Assembly (NCBI GenBank): GCA_041391925.1
Contig: JAWKNA010000006.1
Coordinates: forward strand, 1-64,000
Direction of reading: 5' to 3'
Source of the DNA: JBPOFM01 sp041391925
GTDB taxonomy: Bacteria; Bacteroidota; Bacteroidia; Flavobacteriales; Flavobacteriaceae
Length of the DNA stretch: 64,000 bases
Position numbers and translations under genes: made by a program. Position 1 is the stretch's first letter, and the number at the start of each line of letters is the position of its first letter. The notes under the pieces were generated by a model. That model did not search any database. It had not been told where the DNA came from and saw only the letters and a list, made by a program, of their open reading frames with translations. Of this stretch, positions 41,578-48,638 are shown one piece after another.

Positions 41578-43131
41578 ATGAACACTATAAATATTCTGTG
41601 GGTTGACGATGAAATTGATTTACTGAAGCCCCATATTCTCTTTTTGGAACAAAAACAATACAAGGTGACCACCTGCAAAAGTGGGATGGAAGCATTGGAA
41701 TCCATTGAAGAAAACAGTTTTGACATTGTATTTCTAGATGAAAATATGCCAGGACTTACAGGTCTGGAAACATTGAATGAAATCAAGGAAAAACGTGCCA
41801 ACCTTCCTGTGGTAATGATTACCAAAAGTGAGGAAGAATATATTATGGAAGAAGCTATTGGCAACAAAATTGCCGATTACTTGATTAAACCCGTAAATCC
41901 CAACCAAATCTTACTGAGCTTGAAGAAGAATTTGGATAATTCCCGTTTGGTCTCCGAGAAAACAACCTCAAATTACCAACAGGAATTCAGAAAGATTGCC
42001 ATGGATCTGTCGATGGTCAACAGCTATGAGGAATGGGCAGACTTGTACCAAAAATTGATATATTGGGAATTGCAACTGGAAGATATTGAAGATATTGGAA
42101 TGACAGAGATACTTGAATCACAAAAAAATGAGGCAAACCTTCAATTCGGAAAATTTATCGAAAAAAATTATGAGGATTGGTTTGAAAAAAATGCCGATGC
42201 ACCAACCATGTCGCACACATTGTTCAAAGATAAGGTGGTGCCAGAATTAAGTGATAATCAGCCTACTTTGTTTGTGGTCATTGACAATTTACGTTATGAC
42301 CAATGGAAAGCCTTTGAGCCATTCGTTAATAATTATTACAAAAAAGTCTCAGAAACACCTTTCTATAGTATTTTGCCAACAGCAACCCAGTATGCTAGAA
42401 ATGCCATTTTCTCAGGATTGATGCCTAGTGATATGGAAAAAAAATATCCTCAATACTGGAAAAATGATACTGATGATGGTGGTAAAAATTTGCATGAAGA
42501 AGAATTTTTACAGACACAATTGAAACGTCTTGGTCTTCAAAATTTAAGAACGGAATACCATAAGATTACCAACTTAAAATCTGGTAAGAAATTAGTCGAA
42601 AATTTCAAATCGCTCAGAAACAATGATTTGACGGTTGTAGTTTATAATTTTGTGGACATGCTCTCGCACTCCAAAACCGAAATGGAAGTCGTAAAGGAAT
42701 TGGCTTCCAATGACAAAGCCTATCGGTCGCTGACGGTTAGCTGGTTTAAGAATTCACCCTTGCTCGAAATGATACAACAAGCCCAACAATTGGGATTCAA
42801 GCTCATTCTAACCACAGATCATGGCACTATCAATGTTAAAAATCCATCCAAAGTAATTGGCGATAGAGAAACCAGTCTAAATCTTCGTTATAAAACTGGT
42901 AGAAGTCTTACCTATGAAGAAAAGGATGTTTTGGTGGCAAAAGACCCTCAAGCCATTCATTTGCCATCCATCACCATGAGTAGTTCATTTATCTTTGCCA
43001 AAGGAGATTTATTTTTGGCGTATCCAAATAACTTTAACCATTATGTAAGTTACTACAGAAACACCTATCAACATGGAGGTGTGTCTTTGGAGGAAATGAT
43101 CATTCCGTTCGTAGTTCTAAATCCAAAATAG
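41578..43131 (+). CDS. porX: T9SS response regulator PorX
   Basis: A 517-aa regulator of the type IX secretion system. The N-terminal receiver domain (residues 1-120) has the acidic pair D10/D11, phospho-acceptor D54 (IVFLDENMPG) and the conserved Lys in LIKPVNP. After a three-helix linker comes a PglZ/alkaline-phosphatase-superfamily domain (about 205-517) with metal and nucleophile motifs FVVIDNLRYDQW, PTATQYARN and LTTDHGTI. PorX works with the PorY kinase and the sigma factor SigP, and its PglZ domain is reported to hydrolyse oligonucleotides. The length matches P. gingivalis PorX. The start ATG (41578-41580) overlaps a possible start on the opposite strand. Confidence 0.96.
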   Translation: MNTINILWVDDEIDLLKPHILFLEQKQYKVTTCKSGMEALESIEENSFDIVFLDENMPGLTGLETLNEIKEKRANLPVVMITKSEEEYIMEEAIGNKIADYLIKPVNPNQILLSLKKNLDNSRLVSEKTTSNYQQEFRKIAMDLSMVNSYEEWADLYQKLIYWELQLEDIEDIGMTEILESQKNEANLQFGKFIEKNYEDWFEKNADAPTMSHTLFKDKVVPELSDNQPTLFVVIDNLRYDQWKAFEPFVNNYYKKVSETPFYSILPTATQYARNAIFSGLMPSDMEKKYPQYWKNDTDDGGKNLHEEEFLQTQLKRLGLQNLRTEYHKITNLKSGKKLVENFKSLRNNDLTVVVYNFVDMLSHSKTEMEVVKELASNDKAYRSLTVSWFKNSPLLEMIQQAQQLGFKLILTTDHGTINVKNPSKVIGDRETSLNLRYKTGRSLTYEEKDVLVAKDPQAIHLPSITMSSSFIFAKGDLFLAYPNNFNHYVSYYRNTYQHGGVSLEEMIIPFVVLNPK

Positions 43132-43170
43132 AAATTAATTTTTATCTATAAAATTGGTGTATGGTTTATC

Positions 43171-43221
43171 TGTTTAGTGTTTAGTGTTTAGTGTTTAGTG
43201 TTTAGTGTTTAGTGTTTAGTG
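43171..43221. repeat. Heptanucleotide repeat tgtttag, 7 copies
   Basis: Seven perfect head-to-tail copies of tgtttag (43171-43219) plus two more bases, in the gap between porX and tsaE. Confidence 0.95.
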
Positions 43222-43227
43222 CAAAAA

Positions 43228-43304
43228 ATTCATTATTCATTATTCATTATTCATTATTCATTATTCATTATTCATTATTCATTATTCATTATTCATTATT
43301 CATT
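43228..43304. repeat. Heptanucleotide repeat attcatt, 11 copies
   Basis: Eleven perfect head-to-tail copies of attcatt, separated from the first tract by only six bases. The unit is unrelated to tgtttag although the period is the same. The rest of this 291-bp gap shows no gene. Confidence 0.95.
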
Positions 43305-43422
43305 GTTAACTAAAAACACTCCTTGAAACGCAAAAAAATCCGTTGAAATACATATTTTTCTAGCTTTTCTCAAATTTTATTCTTATAATTGTCCCAGAAA
43401 ATCATTTTTCAGGAAGAATTCT

Positions 43423-43875
43423 GTGGAAATACGATATCAAATAGAAGACATTGAGTCTGTTGCACAGCAAGTTTTGAATGCTTTAGTTTCTAAAACAATC
43501 TTGCTTAATGGGACTATGGGAGTTGGTAAAACCACCTTTGTAAAAGCATTGGCAAAGGTTTTGGGAAGTAAAGATGATGTGAGCAGTCCCACATTTTCGA
43601 TAGTGAATGAATATGAATTGCCAAATGATATGCTATACCATTTTGACATGTATCGTATTAAGGATGAAGCTGAAGCCTTGCAATTTGGAATTGAAGATTA
43701 TCTTTCCACTAACCATTGGATTATCATAGAATGGCCGGAAATAATACCGAATTTATTGCCTGAAAAGGTTGATGTTATCGAATTGATTTTAAATAATGAC
43801 CATTCAAGAACCCTCAAATTGAATAAAAATAAAAACTTAACTGACATAAATATGGCAAAAAACTGCATTCACTGA
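43423..43875 (+). CDS. tsaE: tRNA threonylcarbamoyladenosine biosynthesis ATPase TsaE
   Basis: A 150-aa P-loop ATPase required, with TsaB, TsaC and TsaD, for t6A37 modification of ANN-decoding tRNAs. Visible are Walker A (LLNGTMGVGKTT), SSPTFSIVNEY, the YHFDMYRI motif and the IIEWPE Walker-B-like segment. It starts at GTG (43423); there is no closer ATG. The last 20 residues (asparagine/lysine-rich) extend beyond the usual family end. It lies downstream of the heptamer repeats. Confidence 0.95.
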   Translation: MEIRYQIEDIESVAQQVLNALVSKTILLNGTMGVGKTTFVKALAKVLGSKDDVSSPTFSIVNEYELPNDMLYHFDMYRIKDEAEALQFGIEDYLSTNHWIIIEWPEIIPNLLPEKVDVIELILNNDHSRTLKLNKNKNLTDINMAKNCIH

Positions 43876-44000
43876 AAAAATCAGTAACAGCCCGCCAATA
43901 AAGGCATTGCGACGCATTTTACGGAAAAACCGTAATATTCAAGGGTGTATTTCATCGAACTTTAACATTTGTATCTATTAATAGGTGTTGATGTTAGTAG

Positions 44001-44008
44001 TATTTTTG
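44001..44008 (+). promoter_or_regulatory. -7 element before the 47-aa secreted protein gene
   Basis: TATTTTTG matches TAnnTTTG, 33 bp before the ATG at 44041. No -33 TTTG lies at 17-23 bp. Confidence 0.4.
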
Positions 44009-44040
44009 AAGCATAATTAATTAATTAAATCCCTTGAATT

Positions 44041-44184
44041 ATGAAAACTAAAAAGTACATCATCGCGATCGCTTTGTTCGGAGGTATGTTGTTTGCAGCA
44101 CAAGCTACAAATTTAATTGACCTAAATGGACAAACAAGTACAGAAATTGAAAGATCTAAAGTCGTCGTTCCAACGCACGGATAA
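44041..44184 (+). CDS. Tiny secreted protein, 47 aa
   Basis: A short gene from ATG 44041 to TAA 44182-44184. The first 22 residues are a signal peptide (MKTKKYIIAIALFGGMLFAA then QA). The mature peptide is about 25 residues and ends VVVPTHG. Similar mini-proteins with a basic signal sequence and a VxxPTxG end occur upstream of ald in other flavobacteria as I remember them; the function is unknown. A -7 element precedes it. Its last 59 bp overlap the next gene in another frame. Confidence 0.7.
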   Translation: MKTKKYIIAIALFGGMLFAAQATNLIDLNGQTSTEIERSKVVVPTHG

Positions 44185-44671
44185 GAAAACTATCATTCTG
44201 GGTACGTTGATTGCACTATTTCTTAGTGCTTCACCGTACCTTTTTTATTTGTATGAATATGCCCCAAAAGAACAGGCAATTTGGAAAACTTCACTATTTA
44301 CTTACCATAGTTTCGGTTTCAACGATGTTTACACAGCCCTGTGGCTAATCACTGGAAAAGCAATTCCCTTAATTTTTCTAATCATTTGGTTTTTTACCTG
44401 TCGACAATGGTGGTATCACGCACTGTTAGTTCCGATATCCATGTATATTTATCAGTTAATAGGTATTCTTATTGAAGATGGTCAGTTTATTGACCAACAT
44501 CAGTTGTTATATCTCGTTCCAGTTATGGCTATTATAATACCTTCGGTCTATCTTATTAGAGCAAAAATGTTTAACAAATTGAATGATGCGAACAAATCAC
44601 TTCAGGAATTAGAGGAGGAATTTATGATAAAACCTACCACGTTTTGGGGTAAGGTGAAGCAGTATTTTTAA
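44126..44671 (+). CDS. Four-helix membrane protein, unknown
   Basis: A 181-aa integral membrane protein with about four hydrophobic helices (about residues 22-43, 74-93, 99-119, 127-146). A basic N-terminus (MDKQVQKLKDLKSSFQRTDKK) and a helical, acidic C-terminal tail (LNDANKSLQELEEEF) face the cytosol. I do not recognise the family. The only ATG start (44126) lies inside the preceding 47-aa gene, giving a 59-bp overlap. It is followed by ald 64 bp later. Confidence 0.82.
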   Translation: MDKQVQKLKDLKSSFQRTDKKTIILGTLIALFLSASPYLFYLYEYAPKEQAIWKTSLFTYHSFGFNDVYTALWLITGKAIPLIFLIIWFFTCRQWWYHALLVPISMYIYQLIGILIEDGQFIDQHQLLYLVPVMAIIIPSVYLIRAKMFNKLNDANKSLQELEEEFMIKPTTFWGKVKQYF

Positions 44672-44735
44672 TTTTGAACTTCAGGAATGTCATTTCAAGA
44701 ATTATTTGTAATTTGAGTTATCAATTCCGACCTCA

Positions 44736-45935
44736 ATGAGCAAACAATTAACGCCATTTACCAAGGCCCAATTACTTCCCCAAGAAGAAACTCTTGAAAT
44801 CTTCAAGAAAAAAGGTGACTTATTTATTGGCATTCCCAAAGAAACCCATTTTCAGGAAAAACGGGTCTGTTTGACACCAGATGCGGTTTCGGCATTGGTC
44901 ACAAATGGGCATCGGGTAATGATAGAATCTGGTGCTGGTGATGGTGCAAATTTTAAAGATAAACAGTACAGCGATGCAGGTGCCGAAGTCACCAATGACA
45001 CAGCCAAAGTATTCTCCTGCCCTATTATTTTAAAAGTGGAGCCGCCTTCCTTGGACGAGATAAAGCTTATAAATCCACAAACTTTACTTATTTCTGCATT
45101 GCAATTAAAAACCCAAAGCAAAAAATATTTTGAGACATTGGCCTCCAAACGAATTACGGCTTTGGCTTTTGAATTCATCAAGGACGAAGATGGTGCATAT
45201 CCCGCAGTCCGAGCATTGAGTGAGATTGCAGGGACCGCTTCCATCTTGATTGCTTCCGAATTATTGTCCAACATCAATGGAGGCAATGGTTTGATGTTTG
45301 GAAACATTAGCGGTGTCCCACCCACAGAAGTGGTCATTATCGGTGCAGGAACGGTTGGCGAATTTGCCGCCCGCTCGGCAATCGGCTTGGGTGCCAACGT
45401 AAAGATTTTTGACAATAACATCAGTAAACTTCGAACGGTTCAGTCCAATTTAGGTCAAACCTTATACACATCCACACTTCAACCTAAGAATCTTATCAAA
45501 GCGCTCAAACGCTGCGATGTAGCCATAGGGGCTGTCAGAGGATTGAACAGGGCACCAATTGTAGTTACCGAAACAATGGTCGATTGCATGAAAACTGGAT
45601 CTGTCATCATAGATGTAAGCATAGATATGGGAGGATGCTTTGAAACTAGTGAAATTACGTCTCATGACCATCCAACGTTCGATTATAATGGGATTACTCA
45701 TTATTGCGTACCCAACATTCCAGCACGTTACTCAAGATCTGCCTCAGTTTCCATTAGCAACATCTTTACACCTTATCTTTTGAAAATTGCCGAAGATGGA
45801 GGCATTGAAAATGCTTTGCGTTTTGATAGAGGTTTAAAAAATGGGTTGTACTTTTACCACGGAATTTTAACCAGTAAATCCATAGCCGATTGGTTTGATC
45901 TTAAGTATAGTGATGCCAATCTGTTGATTTTCTGA
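44736..45935 (+). CDS. ald: Alanine dehydrogenase
   Basis: A 399-aa NAD-dependent enzyme interconverting L-alanine with pyruvate and ammonia. It has the AlaDH/PNT domain layout: IGIPKETHFQEKRVCLTPDAV at the N-terminus with substrate-binding Arg, then ALAFEFIKDEDGAYPAVRALSEIAG, the Rossmann loop VVIIGAGTVGEFAAR, and VIIDVSIDMGGCFETS. It is the Bacteroidota form, with an extra N-terminal helix. It sits between an unknown membrane protein and a DUF4258 gene on the same strand. Confidence 0.94.
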   Translation: MSKQLTPFTKAQLLPQEETLEIFKKKGDLFIGIPKETHFQEKRVCLTPDAVSALVTNGHRVMIESGAGDGANFKDKQYSDAGAEVTNDTAKVFSCPIILKVEPPSLDEIKLINPQTLLISALQLKTQSKKYFETLASKRITALAFEFIKDEDGAYPAVRALSEIAGTASILIASELLSNINGGNGLMFGNISGVPPTEVVIIGAGTVGEFAARSAIGLGANVKIFDNNISKLRTVQSNLGQTLYTSTLQPKNLIKALKRCDVAIGAVRGLNRAPIVVTETMVDCMKTGSVIIDVSIDMGGCFETSEITSHDHPTFDYNGITHYCVPNIPARYSRSASVSISNIFTPYLLKIAEDGGIENALRFDRGLKNGLYFYHGILTSKSIADWFDLKYSDANLLIF

Positions 45936-45962
45936 TTCCAAAACAAACAATAATTTTTTTAG

Positions 45963-46337
45963 ATGAAACTTTTACATCGTGTAGGGTACTATCTTGGTGG
46001 CTTTTCTATTGGATTGATACTCCTTGCTTTTTTTCTTCAAGGAAAAAAAACATCCTGTGATTATGGTCCAAATGCTCGAACTACAAAAAACATAGCCAAT
46101 AAACCAAAACAATATTCCGAAAAGGCACAATCAACAATGAACGCATATCAGATGGACACACTGGATGTTTCTAATTTAATACGATATGGCGAAGTTGATT
46201 TTTCAAAAAGCAATACCAAAACATCGGATTGCAAAACGTATCATATTGATAATACTTTTAAAGATCAAAAGTTTGAATTAAAAATCATCAATTGTGATTC
46301 TCTTGTTTCAATTCAATCAATAGTGCCAAAAAAATAA
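45963..46337 (+). CDS. DUF4258 membrane-anchored protein
   Basis: A 124-aa protein with an N-terminal transmembrane anchor (about residues 8-26, VGYYLGGFSIGLILLAFFLQG) and an extracytoplasmic DUF4258-type domain with cysteines (SCDYGP, SDCKTYH, INCDSL) and the segment IRYGEVDFSKSNTKTSDC. The function is unknown. It regularly follows ald in flavobacteria. The stop lies inside a strong terminator hairpin. Confidence 0.85.
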   Translation: MKLLHRVGYYLGGFSIGLILLAFFLQGKKTSCDYGPNARTTKNIANKPKQYSEKAQSTMNAYQMDTLDVSNLIRYGEVDFSKSNTKTSDCKTYHIDNTFKDQKFELKIINCDSLVSIQSIVPKK

Positions 46338-46365
46338 GCTCGGTATTTTTCCGAGCTTATTTTTC
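46331..46365. terminator. Bidirectional terminator between DUF4258 and the giant repeat gene
   Basis: A perfect 13-bp stem aaaataagctcgg (46331-46343) / ccgagcttatttt (46351-46363) with a 7-nt loop and A/T flanks. It includes the DUF4258 stop codon and faces the convergent minus-strand gene. Confidence 0.88.
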
Positions 46366-48176
46366 TATCTATGTACCACTATTTTTTTCGTTATCGCATA
46401 ACCGTTATCTACCAATTTAAGCAAATACAAACCATCAGAATAGTTAGAGAGATCTAACGTTTTTTCAAATCCCAATTGTTCTGTGTCGGTAATGACTTCA
46501 TGGTAAATGGCTTTTCCTGAAAGATCATACAAGGTAATGTTTGAAACTTTCAATTTACCAGAAATCTTGACATTTAAACTACCAGAAGTAGGATTAGGAT
46601 AGACCAAAAATTCAAAAGGCTCAGCGTCTTCTGGGGTTTCATCAGTAACAGAACAATCCTGAACAGTGACCAATACTTCTGCGGTATCATAATCCAAATC
46701 ATTGTAAACCGTCACTGAATATTCAGTAGTTTCTGAAGGCGACACTGTAATACTTGGAGTCGTTTCTCCGGTGTTCCATAAAAATTCATCTCCTCCAGAA
46801 GCAGTAAGAGTTACGGATTCATTTAAGCAAATACTTTGATTATCCCCAGCAAATGCAACAACCTGTGGAACAACGTTTACAGTGATATCTTTTGTGTCAG
46901 AACAATCCTGAATATAGCCGGTAACTGAAAAAGTGGTTGTTTCATCAGGATTAACGGCAATGTTGGCTAGTGTTGCTCCATTATTCCATTCATATCTGTT
47001 TGCACCAGTTGCTGATAACGTCACATATTCTCCTTGCAAAATTGTAACATCTTCCCCATTGGTTATATGAACGACAGGATTAGGGTTGACATGCACTGTT
47101 ACCTCATCTGTAATTTCTGCAGCTGAAGTATATGCAACTACAGAATAAGTTGTTGTAGAATTTGGATTAACATTAATACTTTGTGTTGTTTCACCTGTAC
47201 TCCACAAATAGGTATCCCCACCATTTGCAGTTAATGTTACACCATATCCAGAACATGTTGTTTTATCAAATCCTGCATTTCCAGGGAAAGAACTGCCATT
47301 AGCTACTGTAATTGTGACTGAAGCTGTCGTTTGACAACCATTAGTATTTGTTCCAGTTACAGTGTAAGTTGTAGTTTCTGTTGGAAATAGTAATACAAAA
47401 TGTCCTGTTTGACCAGTACTCCAACTGTAAGAATTTGCTCCAAATGCATATAAAATAACTATTTGACCTGAATTTATTGTAAAATCAGGGCTTACGTAAA
47501 GTACTGGAGCAGCATTTACACTAACCGTTACCTCGTCCGTATCGGAATTGGTTCCCGTGGCATCAAATGCTGTAACAGTATATGTAGTCGTTGCATCTGG
47601 ACTCACTGTGATGCTCGCTGTAGTCTCGCCTGTGCTCCATTCATAAGTGGAACCTCCCGTAGCCGAAAGGGTCGTGCTGCTTCCCTCACATATGGAGACA
47701 TCTGCTCCTGCGTCAGCTGTTACGTCGTTGCCAGTCAATACTGTTACGGACACTATATCCGACCTGCTACAGCCGTTGTCATTCGTCCCAATGACTGTAT
47801 ACGAGGTTGTGCTAACAGGACTGACAGTGATGCTTGGAGTCGTTTCACCCGTACTCCATTGGTACGAATTCCCTCCGGTCGCGGTCAAGGTCACACTTTC
47901 ACCTAGATTGATGGTAACGTTTGCTCCTGCATCTATGCTAGGCAATGGGTTGACAGTTACCGTCACATCGTCGGTGGCGGTACATCCGTTTTGCGTCACT
48001 TCCACTGTGTAGGTCCTGGTATTGCCCGGGTTCACGGTTATGCTGGCCGTGGTCGCTCCTGTTTCCCAAAGATATGTGTCTCCGCCACTGGCAGTCAACG
48101 TAACACTAGTACCTCTACAGGTGGATACATCGTTACCTGCGTTGGCAATCGGTGTTGGATTAACAGTTACCATCAC
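46365..48176 (-). pseudogene. C-terminal part of the frameshifted pectate-lyase-like T9SS protein
   Basis: The downstream 603-aa frame of one gene interrupted at 48253. It carries about seven more Ig/PKD-like repeats of about 70 residues (motifs ANAGNDVSTCRG, YLWETGATTASITV, TYTVTGT). The last 80 residues are a T9SS type A sorting domain (FLVYPNPTSGSLNV, DLSNYSDGLYLLKLVDNG, KKIVVHR). It has no signal peptide of its own and its apparent first Met lies within a repeat, so it is unlikely to be a functional gene by itself. Restoring one base joins it in frame to the upstream part, giving 1747 aa. Confidence 0.85.
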
Positions 48177-48638
48177 CTCGTCAGTATCGGAATTGGTTCC
48201 CGTGGCATCAAATGCTGTAACAGTTGTGCTAACAGGACTGACAGTGATGCTTGAGTCGTTTCACCCGTACTCCATTGGTACGAATTCCCTCCGGTCGCGG
48301 TCAAGGTCACACTTTCACCTAGATTGATGGTAACGTTTGCTCCTGCATCTATGCTAGGCAATGGGTTGACAGTTACCGTCACATCGTCGGTGGCGGTACA
48401 TCCGTTTTGCGTCACTTCCACTGTGTAGGTCCTGGTATTGCCCGGGTTCACGGTTATGCTGGCCGTGGTCGCTCCTGTTTCCCAAAGATATGTGTCTCCG
48501 CCACTGGCAGTCAACGTAACACTAGTACCTCTACAGGTGGATACATCGTTACCTGCGTTGGCAATCGGTGTTGGATTAACAGTTACCATCACCTCGTCAG
48601 TATCGGAATTGGTTCCCGTGGCATCAAATGCTGTAACA
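47806..48638. repeat. 417-bp tandem duplication with 1-bp deletion
   Basis: Copy 1 is 47806-48222 and copy 2 is 48223-48638. They appear identical base for base except for one missing G in copy 2 (cttgg at 47834-47837 against cttg at 48251-48253). The unit is exactly 139 codons, two Ig-like modules. The left boundary (acgag|gttgtgct) and right boundary (gtaaca|gtatatg) share almost no homology. Confidence 0.93.

Noticed and set aside
41541..41867. Long N-terminal extension of the HD-domain protein
   Set aside because: It lies antisense to the porX receiver domain and shows no conserved sequence; the family begins at the KTSNKLKIFNDPIYGF segment.
46365..48176. An independent 603-aa gene
   Set aside because: It has no signal peptide, starts in the middle of a repeat module and joins the upstream frame exactly if one G is restored, so it is the tail of one interrupted gene.
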